This document shows, one piece after another, positions 1-5,464 of a DNA stretch of 6,592 nt. The position numbers were made by a program, and so were the translations under genes. The notes beneath the pieces were generated by a model that ran no database searches, had not been told where the DNA came from, and saw only the letters and a program-made list of their open reading frames with translations. The stretch is from contig JAGXNU010000068.1 in the NCBI GenBank assembly GCA_019894815.1, forward strand, positions 2,832 to 9,423, in the 5' to 3' direction. The stretch is from Promethearchaeota archaeon (GTDB lineage: Archaea; Asgardarchaeota; Lokiarchaeia; Sigyniarchaeales; SOKP01). Each line of letters opens with the position of its first letter. Positions within the stretch are counted from its first letter, which is position 1.

Positions 1-61
1 ATTATCACATAAAAATTTTTTTATATCAATTGTAATTTTCCTTCATATATATGGAAGTAAA

Positions 62-69
62 TTTTATAA
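62..69 (+). promoter_or_regulatory. TATA-like box of purN
   Basis: The A/T octamer TTTTATAA is centred about 26-27 bases before the purN ATG, with a purine-rich stretch (GGAAGTAAA, 53-61) just upstream that could act as a BRE. In archaea transcription starts about 25-27 bases downstream of the box centre, so the mRNA would begin at or near the start codon (leaderless). This agrees with the lack of a Shine-Dalgarno sequence before position 92. The surrounding DNA is very AT-rich, so chance matches are possible. Confidence 0.5.
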
Positions 70-91
70 CTAATGAAAATTAGAAAATCCT

Positions 92-727
92 ATGCCAGAA
101 GTTAAGATTGGCGCAATTGCCACCGGCTCAGGATCAAATTTTGAATCAATTATTGAAGCATGTGAAAGTGGTATTTTAAAAAAAAAAGCTTCAGTAGAGG
201 TTTTAATCTGCAATAAACCGGGAGCTTACTGCATGGAGAGAGCAAAAAATCACAAGATACCTCATTTTTTAATAGAATCAGATAAATATCTTGATATTCC
301 TCGTGAAGATTTTGATCAACTAATGATTAATATATTCAAAGAACATGATTGTGAATTAGTTGTATTGGTAGGATACATGAGATTAGTAAGCCAAAAATTT
401 ATCGAGGCTTTTGATGGTAAGGTAATGAACATTCATCCTGCATTATTGCCTGCATTTAAAGGTCTTCATGGTCATCGAGATGCGCTTGAATATGGTGTAA
501 AAGTATCCGGGTGTACAGTTCACTTTGTAGATGCAAAATCAGATCATGGTCCAATTATAATTCAGAAATGCGTGCCGGTACATGCTACAGACACTGAAGA
601 AACGCTAGCTTCAAGAATTTTAGAATGGGAACATAAAATATTCCCGAAAGCCATAGAATTGTATTGTGATAAACGACTTCATGTAGAGAATAGAATTGTG
701 CATATTGAAGGGGAAATCACCTATTAA
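92..727 (+). CDS. purN: Phosphoribosylglycinamide formyltransferase (GAR transformylase, PurN type)
   Basis: PurN transfers a formyl group from 10-formyltetrahydrofolate to glycinamide ribonucleotide, the third step of de novo purine synthesis, in the cytosol. The 211-residue product matches the usual family length of about 200-215. Visible motifs are the N-terminal phosphate-binding strand-loop ATGSGSNFESI (residues 10-20), the catalytic segment NIHPALLP with Asn113 and His115, the substrate loop FKGLHGHRDALEYGVKVSGC (122-141), and the catalytic Asp151 in SDHGPII. The family more often has D-T-G-P where this has D-H-G-P. The C-terminal ILEWEHKIFPKAI (176-188) is also typical. The ATG at 92 is the only start after the in-frame stop at 74-76; it has no Shine-Dalgarno sequence but a TATA-like box at leaderless distance. 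No other purine gene is visible, so it seems to stand alone, perhaps with the small ORF 8 bases downstream. Family assignment is secure. Confidence 0.95.
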   Translation: MPEVKIGAIATGSGSNFESIIEACESGILKKKASVEVLICNKPGAYCMERAKNHKIPHFLIESDKYLDIPREDFDQLMINIFKEHDCELVVLVGYMRLVSQKFIEAFDGKVMNIHPALLPAFKGLHGHRDALEYGVKVSGCTVHFVDAKSDHGPIIIQKCVPVHATDTEETLASRILEWEHKIFPKAIELYCDKRLHVENRIVHIEGEITY

Positions 728-735
728 AGATAAAT

Positions 736-891
736 ATGCGGGAAATGCAAATTTTCGATGAAAGCTCTGACCCAACTGAAAGTATTGGTATTTTACATTC
801 CAAAAAAATGATGAAGATCTTGAGTAATGAGATAAATCATTTCCCGCTCCTTTTACTTTATGAATTAGATTCTACTCCTTTATGGGTATAA
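736..891 (+). CDS. Possible small ORF of 51 residues downstream of purN
   Basis: An ATG 8 bases after the purN stop opens a 51-codon frame starting MREMQIFDES and ending in a TAA. The middle (ILHSKKMMKILSNEI, residues 19-33, then FPLLLLYEL) has the amphipathic rhythm of the first helices of winged-helix regulators, but the frame stops before any recognition helix, so it could be the remnant of a longer gene. The two other forward frames after 891 do not continue a recognisable domain. I do not recognise a family. The close spacing fits co-transcription with purN, yet a frame of this length can occur by chance, and no Shine-Dalgarno sequence is seen. Treat it as hypothetical. Confidence 0.28.
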   Translation: MREMQIFDESSDPTESIGILHSKKMMKILSNEINHFPLLLLYELDSTPLWV

Positions 892-1007
892 TCAACTGGG
901 GGAAGTAGGATCATTATCGATCTGATCGTTTTTATATTATTCATTTCTAGCTCCTATTACATTGAAATAAACTGAAAATTTTAATCAAATCATTCATGCT
1001 ACCCTAC

Positions 1008-1014
1008 TATAAAA
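1008..1014 (+). promoter_or_regulatory. TATA-like box of the EF-2-like gene
   Basis: TATAAAA is centred about 33 bases before the ATG at 1044. Transcription would start near 1036-1038, giving a leader of roughly 7 bases, too short for a Shine-Dalgarno sequence; none is seen. A second A/T-rich candidate (TTATAAAC, 1019-1026) lies closer to the start. The stretch 892-1007 before it holds no supportable ORF. Confidence 0.45.
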
Positions 1015-1043
1015 TTAATTATAAACAAGAGAAATAAATAAGT

Positions 1044-3233
1044 ATGCCTCGTCGTAAGGAAATTTCTGAGATTCTAAATATGATGCAAAAGACTCATAAT
1101 ATACGAAATATCGGATTTGTGGGTCATATAGATCATGGTAAAACCACTCTAAGCGATTCTCTTTTGAGTGAAGCGGGTTTACTTTCACCCGATCTAGCTG
1201 GTGAAGCACGTGCTTTAGATTATTTAGAAGAGGAGCAAAGACGTGGAATTACCATGAAATCTACTAATATTTCATTATATTTTGAAAAATCTCTTAAAGA
1301 CCACGACCCCTTTCTAATAAATCTTGTTGATACACCAGGTCACTTAGATTTTAGTGGCAAAGTAACTCGTGCTTTAAGGTTAATAGATGGAGTAGTTGTA
1401 GTTGTCGATGCTGTTGAGGAAATAATAGCTCAATCTGAAACGGTTATTAAACAAGCTCTACTAGAAGGTGTGAAACCAGTACTTTATATCAATAAAGTAG
1501 ATCGCCTCATCAGGGAACTTAAGCTTACAGATGAACAAATAAGAAAAAAATATACAAGAATTATCAATGATTTTAATATACTTATTGAAAGATACGCAGA
1601 CAAACCCTTCAAAAAAGAGTGGCAAGTATCTCCCGCTGATGGAAACGTCGCATTCGGCTCAGCGCTCCACAAATGGGGTTTTACATTAAATATTTTGGAA
1701 AACAACACATTAAAATTTTCGGATATTAGATCGCGATATCATAAAGAAACATACACAAAAGAGACCTATGCAGATTTAGCTAATTATTTTCCAATACACA
1801 ACGCAATACTAGAAATGGTTGTCGATCACCTCCCTAACCCTATTGAAGCTCAGAAATACAGAATAGGTAAGATTTGGGGTGGAGATTTAACATCTGAAAT
1901 TGGAAAATCCATGACTAATTGCGATCCCAATGGTCCTTTAATAATATGTTTGAGTAAAGTACAAGCAGATAAGCATGGTTTGATTGCAACTGGAAGAATA
2001 TTTTCTGGCAATTGTTTGAATAAAGAGGAAGTATTTTTACTAAGAGAAAATAATTTCGAGACAATTCGAAAAACAGCAATTTTTATGGGTCAAAGAAGAG
2101 AACAAGTTGAAGAAATACCCGTTGGAAACATCGTGGCTATAGAAGGTTTAAAGCAAGTAAAAAGCGGCGAGACTATCATTAATAAGAATCATATTGATAA
2201 AATGATTCCATTTGAAAACGTAAAATACGTTTCTACTCCCGTAGTTACTGTCTCTATCGAACCAGAATATTTAAGAGATTTAGATAAAATGAAAGAGATC
2301 ATCGAAAACTTGTTAATCGAAGATCCTAATTTATTATTTGAAATAAATGAAGAAAATGGTGAATTTCTGCTTTCCGGCGTGGGACCGTTACACCTTGAAG
2401 TTACTGCACATGAACTTGAAACACGAGGTATTAAAGTCTCAACATCGGAACCAAGAGCCGTTTTTAAAGAATCTTGCAGGTATAGCTCATCTGTTGTTTC
2501 AATAGAATCAGCACTCAATAAAAATTCCCTCAAACTTAAAATTGAGAGACTCGATGATAAAACTTCTAGATTTTTTCAGACTCACGATTATAAAACTATC
2601 AAACCAAAAGCAAGATTGAAAGAATTGCTAGACGAATTTACGGATTTGACCACGGATGAAATCCAAGACTTTTGGATGTATTATGATAATAATAATATTT
2701 TAATCTATAATTTAAAAGAAGATTTAAATCAATTTTATAGAGATAGTATTGTAGAAATTATAGGTAAAATCCTCTTATATGGACCTCTATGCGGCGAAAA
2801 AATTACGGGAATAAAAATTATAATAGAAGAGTTAAACATTAAAAAGCTTGACGAAGATAATGCATTTACAGAATTATCCGCAATGTTTTATGATGCCATT
2901 AAGAAGGCTTTAAACGAATCTGAACTTATTTTACTTGAACCAATTTACCATACAATTATTCAATTACCCTCCGATTACATAAAAAATACCCTCTCTTTAG
3001 TTTCTAAGTATTCTGCAAAAATAAAAGATGTTAACCAAGAAAAGGATTATCAAGCAATCATAGAAGTACTCTTGCCAGTAAGAAATTCTATTACATTCGC
3101 TGAAGATATTCGATCTTCAACATCCGGAAAAGCATTCTGGCAGAATGAGTTTTATGCTTTTATGGAGGTTCCTAATCACGAAGCTAAACAAATTATAAAT
3201 GATCTACGCTTCATGAAAGGTATTTCATGGTAG
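1044..3233 (+). CDS. EF-2-like translation GTPase, paralogue lacking the diphthamide histidine motif
   Basis: EF-2 normally drives GTP-dependent translocation of tRNA and mRNA on the ribosome. This 729-residue protein has normal archaeal EF-2 length and five-domain order. The GTPase motifs are intact: P-loop GHIDHGKT (27-34), switch I RGIT (67-70), DTPGH (96-100, with the catalytic His), NKVD (150-153) and GSA (205-207). Domain II spans about 295-390, III about 395-470, IV about 472-622 and V about 628-725; the domain V signatures LLEP (630-633) and RSSTSGKAFW (690-699) are clear. Domain IV is odd. The conserved H-R-G-(P/G)-(A/G)-Q segment carrying the diphthamide histidine is replaced by residues about 603-614 (DEDNAFTELSAM), with no histidine between 587 and 635; a gapless alignment puts Asp605 at that site. 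The other tip loop, canonically SPNKHNR, reads roughly ALNKNSL (490-496). The usual extra C-terminal tail is short, ending MKGISW. No frameshift is seen. It is probably a paralogue beside a canonical EF-2 elsewhere in the genome, but this cannot be checked here. Confidence 0.9.
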   Translation: MPRRKEISEILNMMQKTHNIRNIGFVGHIDHGKTTLSDSLLSEAGLLSPDLAGEARALDYLEEEQRRGITMKSTNISLYFEKSLKDHDPFLINLVDTPGHLDFSGKVTRALRLIDGVVVVVDAVEEIIAQSETVIKQALLEGVKPVLYINKVDRLIRELKLTDEQIRKKYTRIINDFNILIERYADKPFKKEWQVSPADGNVAFGSALHKWGFTLNILENNTLKFSDIRSRYHKETYTKETYADLANYFPIHNAILEMVVDHLPNPIEAQKYRIGKIWGGDLTSEIGKSMTNCDPNGPLIICLSKVQADKHGLIATGRIFSGNCLNKEEVFLLRENNFETIRKTAIFMGQRREQVEEIPVGNIVAIEGLKQVKSGETIINKNHIDKMIPFENVKYVSTPVVTVSIEPEYLRDLDKMKEIIENLLIEDPNLLFEINEENGEFLLSGVGPLHLEVTAHELETRGIKVSTSEPRAVFKESCRYSSSVVSIESALNKNSLKLKIERLDDKTSRFFQTHDYKTIKPKARLKELLDEFTDLTTDEIQDFWMYYDNNNILIYNLKEDLNQFYRDSIVEIIGKILLYGPLCGEKITGIKIIIEELNIKKLDEDNAFTELSAMFYDAIKKALNESELILLEPIYHTIIQLPSDYIKNTLSLVSKYSAKIKDVNQEKDYQAIIEVLLPVRNSITFAEDIRSSTSGKAFWQNEFYAFMEVPNHEAKQIINDLRFMKGISW

Positions 3234-3268
3234 GAATTGATGAATTAATAAATAAATGAAAAATTAAA

Positions 3269-3339
3269 TGCGCCTGCCGGGAATTGAACCCGGGACGCTA
3301 ACTTGGGAAGCTAGCATATTACCACTATACTACAAGCGC
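3269..3339 (-). tRNA. tRNA-Gly, anticodon CCC
   Basis: The reverse complement folds into a full 71-base cloverleaf. The acceptor stem GCGCTTG/CAGGCGC has seven pairs (one G-U) and discriminator A. The D stem is GTAT/ATAT (one G-U pair) with GG in the loop. The anticodon stem CTAGC/GTTAG encloses TTCCCAA, giving anticodon CCC, which reads GGG glycine codons. The variable region is 4 bases, and the T arm is CCGGG-TTCAATT-CCCGG. No CCA is encoded; the 3' end is followed by TTT, so CCA must be added by nucleotidyltransferase. There is no intron. It lies 35 bases from the stop of the EF-2-like gene, in convergent orientation. A weak TATA-like stretch (CTTATTTA, about 3376-3383 on the minus strand) could give a short 5' leader, and T-rich DNA follows the 3' end. 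Confidence 0.95.
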
Positions 3340-3599
3340 AAAAAATAAAGTCTAATTTTAATAAATGAGGATTTCTAAATAAGTTTCAGATAAATATCGG
3401 TTAAAGTATAAATTTTTTTTATCTATATCTATAAAATTTTCTTTCCAATATTACTCAAAATAGTCTCTCTAAGCTTAAAAACTTATATTTTTGAGACTTA
3501 CTAATCGATGGGATATATAATTATATAAATTCATTCCAAATCAAACCCGAAATACAAGAAGAAAGATTCTACAACCAAACACATAGGATTATTACGATT

Positions 3600-3695
3600 A
3601 TGTTGGAGTATGAACCCGATAATGAGCTATATGATAACGAGCTATATGAAAAAAAGTTTTCAGAAATAGCAATATTGAGAGTTTCAAATAGTTGA
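3600..3695 (+). CDS. Possible micro-ORF of 31 residues with a duplicated pentapeptide
   Basis: An ATG at 3600 opens 31 codons, acidic in the first half (MLEYEPDNELYDNELYEKK) and hydrophobic near the end (IAILRV). The pentapeptide DNELY occurs twice in tandem, from a 15-base duplication at 3618-3647. The frame is open upstream to the stop at 3492-3494, adding about 35 codons of plausible protein-like sequence (for example KPEIQEERFYNQTHR), but no ATG, GTG or TTG lies in that extension. It may therefore be the 3' remnant of a longer gene or a real micro-protein. A/T-rich TATA-like sequence at about 3513-3529 could serve as promoter. No homologue is recognised. Confidence 0.28.
   Translation: MLEYEPDNELYDNELYEKKFSEIAILRVSNS
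3618..3647 (+). repeat. 15-base tandem duplication
   Basis: Two adjacent 15-base copies, GATAATGAGCTATAT and GATAACGAGCTATAT, differ at one base. In the frame of the micro-ORF starting at 3600 this is a synonymous Asn codon change (AAT/AAC). Unit length and frame are compatible with coding, but a single synonymous change is weak evidence. Confidence 0.85.
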
Positions 3696-3707
3696 TAATT
3701 TATTTTA

Positions 3708-3722
3708 GTCGATAGTGTCGAC
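3708..3722. repeat. Short perfect inverted repeat between convergent micro-ORFs
   Basis: GTCGA-TAGTG-TCGAC forms a 5-base-pair stem with a 5-base loop. It lies between the ends of the 31-residue ORF (+) and the 50-residue ORF (-). It could be a small bidirectional transcript-end hairpin or a protein-binding site. No strong T-tract follows on the plus strand, so the role is unproven. Confidence 0.4.
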
Positions 3723-3745
3723 ATTTAGTTCATTGTCGGTGGTGG

Positions 3746-3898
3746 CTAAGGTTTTAATAATATATTAATGTCTTTTATGCTCGGAAAATCTCGTTTATAG
3801 TTTGCTTTCAATTTATTGAATGTTTCAGAAGGATATTCTCCATACGTTTTATGTCCGTCATCCCAAATAATTTCAAATGTTATACTTTCGCTTGTCAT
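3746..3898 (-). CDS. Small hypothetical protein, 50 residues
   Basis: Reading the minus strand from ATG at 3898 gives a 50-residue protein starting MTSESITFEIIWDDGHKTYG and ending INILLKP. Composition looks coding: alternating strand-like ITFEIIW, a DDGH turn, strand-like KTYGEY, an amphipathic helix-like SETFNKLKANYKRDFP (24-39) and a final strand IKDINILL, which suggests a compact beta-beta-alpha-beta unit. A TATA-like box (TTTTATAA, 3941-3948 minus strand) is centred about 46 bases upstream, giving a leader of roughly 20 bases. The frame stays open upstream to 3943, with TTG codons but no ATG, so 3898 is the best start. I do not recognise a family and propose no function. Confidence 0.5.
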   Translation of the reverse strand: MTSESITFEIIWDDGHKTYGEYPSETFNKLKANYKRDFPSIKDINILLKP

Positions 3899-3940
3899 TT
3901 TAATCAATCCATTCAATATGCATTCTTTTTTTATTATTGT

Positions 3941-3948
3941 TTATAAAA
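3941..3948 (-). promoter_or_regulatory. TATA-like box of the 50-residue ORF
   Basis: On the minus strand this reads TTTTATAA. The expected transcription start is near 3918, about 20 bases before the ATG at 3898. Local sequence is almost pure A/T, so support is modest. Confidence 0.3.
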
Positions 3949-4001
3949 TTATTAAAATTTTTGGCTATAATAAAATATTATTATTATAAATAAAAAGTAG
4001 T

Positions 4002-4031
4002 AAAAAAAGGGTTTAATGAACTTTAATGTTC
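4002..4031 (-). terminator. Hairpin and T-tract at the end of the KNG micro-ORF
   Basis: On the minus strand, GAAC-ATTAAA-GTTC (4018-4031) forms a short hairpin that contains the stop codon of the KNG micro-ORF. It is followed, after ATTAAACCC, by seven Ts (4002-4008). A T-run after a gene is the usual archaeal termination signal. The stem is only 4 pairs, so the T-tract carries most of the weight. Confidence 0.4.
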
Positions 4032-4109
4032 TTTTTTACCGTTTTTACCGTTTTTACCGTTTTTACCATTTTTACTCATTTTATATCCAGAAAAAGTTTC
4101 AAAATCCAT
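4023..4109 (-). CDS. Micro-ORF encoding a Lys-Asn-Gly repeat peptide (28 or 18 residues)
   Basis: The minus strand from ATG at 4109 encodes 28 residues: MDFETFSGYK followed by MSKNGKNGKNGKNGKKEH. An internal ATG at 4079 would give only the last 18. Four KNG tripeptides come from a 9-base tandem repeat whose period keeps the frame. One Asn codon differs silently (AAT against AAC). A TATA-like TTTATAAT (4111-4118, minus strand) would start transcription near 4087, leaving only the 18-residue form with a short leader, and a T-tract follows the stop. The peptide is strongly basic (+7 from lysines against one glutamate in the short form) and should be disordered. No family is recognised; a non-coding repeat read by chance is the main alternative. 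Confidence 0.35.
   Translation of the reverse strand: MDFETFSGYKMSKNGKNGKNGKNGKKEH
4033..4077. repeat. 9-base tandem repeat, five units
   Basis: The plus strand reads TTTTTACCG three times exactly (4033-4059), then TTTTTACCA (4060-4068) and TTTTTACTC (4069-4077). In minus-strand translation it encodes Lys-Asn-Gly units in one open frame. Head-to-tail units without spacers rule out a CRISPR array. Copy number may vary between strains by slippage. Confidence 0.9.
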
Positions 4110-4110
4110 T

Positions 4111-4118
4111 ATAAATTA
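4111..4118 (-). promoter_or_regulatory. TATA-like box before the KNG micro-ORF
   Basis: The minus strand reads TTTATAAT. Its distance predicts a transcript start near 4087, about 8 bases before the internal ATG at 4079. It would make the region 4110-4145 a divergent promoter shared with the nicotinamidase gene. Confidence 0.3.
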
Positions 4119-4141
4119 AACATTTAATAATGCAATAATTC

Positions 4142-4149
4142 TATAAATA
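4142..4149 (+). promoter_or_regulatory. TATA-like box of the nicotinamidase gene
   Basis: TATAAATA is centred about 25-26 bases before the ATG at 4171, the spacing of a leaderless archaeal transcript. This decides the start: a TTG at 4159 is in frame but only about 14 bases from the box, upstream of the expected transcription start. Confidence 0.55.
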
Positions 4150-4170
4150 TTGTATTGATTGGTGTTAAAA

Positions 4171-4845
4171 ATGGACTTTGAGAATTTAAATATAGAAAAA
4201 GGCATTAACCTATTTCAAAATGATGCTCTGATAATTGTAGATATGCAAAATGATTTCATGCCAGGGGGTTCATTACCTGTTGAAGAGGGGGATCAAATAG
4301 TGGGCGGAATTAATAGTATTGCAGAATTATTCCGGAAAAAAAAAGCATCTATTATATTAACTCAGGATTGGCACCCTAAAGAGCATTTATCCTTTGCAAG
4401 CAATCATCCGGGAATGCACCCCGGTGATGAGTATCAAACAGGAGCAATTGGACCAATATTATGGCCAGATCATTGCGTTCAAAATACTCATGGATCTAAA
4501 TTTCATGAGGATTTGAAAAAAGAACATGCTAATGCCATAATTCGAAAGGGATATCATCCTGAAATTGATAGTTATTCGGGTTTTGTTGAGAACGATAAGA
4601 AATCTGAAACAGGATTAGCAGGATATCTTAAATCCCTTAAGACCAAGAGAATATTCATCTGTGGTTTAGCGTTAGACTATTGTTGCTTTGCTACAGCAAT
4701 GGATGGCGTAGATTTTGGATTTAAAGTCTATTTTATTTTAGACTTGACAAAAGGAATAGATTTACCTACTGGAAATATCGCTAATGCCCTTGAAAGCATG
4801 GTAAATAAGGGAATAGTATTTGTACTGAAAGAAAGCTTTACCTGA
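4171..4845 (+). CDS. pncA: Nicotinamidase (isochorismatase-like cysteine hydrolase)
   Basis: Nicotinamidase hydrolyses nicotinamide to nicotinic acid and ammonia, feeding NAD+ salvage through nicotinate phosphoribosyltransferase, in the cytosol. Counting from ATG 4171 the protein has 224 residues, normal for the family. The catalytic triad is visible: Asp24 in IIVDMQNDF, Lys126 in IRKGYHPEIDSYSGF and Cys171 in CGLALDYCC. Metal ligands are Asp66 and His68 in TQDWHP and His101 in WPDHCVQ. GGSLPV (32-37) and the PDHC motif separate it from other isochorismatase-like hydrolases. Cys171 is followed by a second Cys where Val is common. A TTG at 4159 would add four residues, but the TATA spacing favours 4171. 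It is apparently monocistronic, with a terminator directly after the stop. Assignment is confident; side activity on pyrazinamide is a family property not tested here. Confidence 0.93.
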   Translation: MDFENLNIEKGINLFQNDALIIVDMQNDFMPGGSLPVEEGDQIVGGINSIAELFRKKKASIILTQDWHPKEHLSFASNHPGMHPGDEYQTGAIGPILWPDHCVQNTHGSKFHEDLKKEHANAIIRKGYHPEIDSYSGFVENDKKSETGLAGYLKSLKTKRIFICGLALDYCCFATAMDGVDFGFKVYFILDLTKGIDLPTGNIANALESMVNKGIVFVLKESFT

Positions 4846-4891
4846 GGATTTAATTAGTTAATTTTAGTTAAATTAATGGTCCTCCTTTTTT
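4845..4891 (+). terminator. Terminator after the nicotinamidase gene
   Basis: Starting at the last base of the stop codon, AGGA pairs with TCCT (4845-4848 with 4880-4883), enclosing a second stem of TTAATT with AATTAA (4850-4855 with 4871-4876). CC and six Ts follow (4886-4891). The stem plus T-tract looks like a transcription end, with the T-run being the key archaeal element. Confidence 0.55.
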
Positions 4892-4942
4892 CTCAATTCC
4901 TTTAAAATTTAATAGTTTAGTTCATTAACTCTATGTAATCAC

Positions 4943-4952
4943 TACATAATAT
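4943..4952 (+). promoter_or_regulatory. Weak TATA-like box of the phosphatase-uppP operon
   Basis: TACATAATAT is centred about 28 bases before the ATG at 4976, the distance expected for a leaderless mRNA. The match is weaker than for the other genes. No Shine-Dalgarno sequence precedes 4976. Confidence 0.35.
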
Positions 4953-4975
4953 CAAAATACTTCTAAAACCAAAAC

Positions 4976-5464
4976 ATGAATTTTTTTAAAATAGAGCGTT
5001 TCCCATATAAATCAGTTTTAATTGCATGTAGTGTAAATACTGCAAGAAGTCCCATGACTGAAGGTTATTTGAAATACTTATTCAATATTAATGAACTTGA
5101 TGTTGATGTCCATTCTGGAGGTATTTCATCCAATGCAAGGGACGGAATGTTAATTTCGCTTGATGCTAAATTAGCAATGGAAGAAGAGGGAATAATTTTA
5201 TCCGACGAATCACTATCAATAGATTTAAAGAAGCATTCTGAATTTATTAAAAAAGCTGACCTAATTCTCACTTTAACTAATAAGCACAAGGAGGAAATCC
5301 TCAAGTTTGTTTCAAATAATTGTACTGATATTTATACTTTGAAAGAATTCGCGGGTGATTTCGGTGATGTTGAAGATCCCTCCATGAAAGGAATAGAAGG
5401 CTTTAGAAAAGCACGGGATGAAATAAAAAAGTGTCTAATTAAAGGTTTAAAAAAATATAAGTGA
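4976..5464 (+). CDS. Low-molecular-weight phosphotyrosine phosphatase family protein
   Basis: This family hydrolyses phosphorylated side chains (Tyr, or Arg in the YwlE group) through a cysteine-phosphate intermediate; arsenate reductases share the fold. The 162 residues match the family. The active-site P-loop C-X5-R-S is near the N-terminus as CSVNTARS (18-25), right after the first strand SVLIA. It reads CSVNTAR where bacterial enzymes often have CTGNTCR, so the extra P-loop cysteine is Ala23. The general acid is Asp134 in EDP (133-135), preceded by LKEFAG (122-127), a layout also seen in YwlE-like enzymes, though the usual DPFGG is DPSMKG here. HSGGI (46-50) is the conserved second-strand region. 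The substrate cannot be told from sequence. Its stop codon overlaps the uppP start by 4 bases, indicating one operon and perhaps a shared role in phosphate removal or envelope glycan control. The family is sure; the specificity is open. Confidence 0.87.
   Translation: MNFFKIERFPYKSVLIACSVNTARSPMTEGYLKYLFNINELDVDVHSGGISSNARDGMLISLDAKLAMEEEGIILSDESLSIDLKKHSEFIKKADLILTLTNKHKEEILKFVSNNCTDIYTLKEFAGDFGDVEDPSMKGIEGFRKARDEIKKCLIKGLKKYK

Larger units (their letters stand above)
3340..4140. other. AT-rich stretch without a normal-sized gene
   Basis: About 800 bases between the tRNA and the nicotinamidase promoter hold no long ORF. The left part, 3340-3500, has only A/T-rich sequence and an imperfect inverted repeat (AGTCTC at 3462-3467 against GAGACT at 3493-3498, with an inner TAAG/CTTA pair). 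From about 3495 to 4109 there are three micro-ORFs, a 9-base tandem repeat and short hairpins, each listed separately. No tRNA, rRNA or insertion-sequence ends were found. Confidence 0.6.

Noticed and set aside
38..57. Imperfect palindrome around CTTCATATATATGGAAG before purN as an operator
   Set aside because: Only 4 bases pair at each end with A/T alternation between; this is expected often in such AT-rich DNA.
1..91. End of an upstream gene at the left edge
   Set aside because: One plus-strand frame is open from 2 to 70, but its translation is low-complexity and A/T-driven; no family features support a gene.
1015..1209. Antisense ORF of 64 codons overlapping the start of the EF-2-like gene
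   Set aside because: It is the complement of well-conserved GTPase sequence (P-loop and switch I region) and has no protein family features; it is a shadow frame. The same holds for antisense frames at 1484-1708, 2189-2533, 5065-5304, 5439-5624 and 5820-6023.
1044..3233. EF-2-like gene as a bacterial EF-G or tetracycline-resistance protein
   Set aside because: The RGIT switch with EEEQRRGIT context, the WGFT segment after GSA and the domain V RSSTSGKAFW motif are those of archaeal/eukaryotic EF-2, not of EF-G or Tet(M)-type proteins.
3462..3498. Inverted repeat AGTCTC/GAGACT as a structured ncRNA
   Set aside because: A 6-base outer stem with an inner 4-base stem and unpaired A/T-rich arms is too weak alone, and no promoter or conservation evidence is visible.
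4033..4077. Tandem repeats as a CRISPR array
   Set aside because: Units are 9 bases, head to tail, with no spacers and no cas genes in the window.
4159..4170. TTG at 4159 as start of the nicotinamidase gene
   Set aside because: It would add only MVLK, lies about 14 bases from the TATA-like box, and ATG 4171 sits at the expected leaderless distance.
4107..4185. Shared MDFE start of the KNG micro-ORF and the nicotinamidase as a duplication
   Set aside because: Only four residues agree and the flanking DNA does not align; chance is sufficient.
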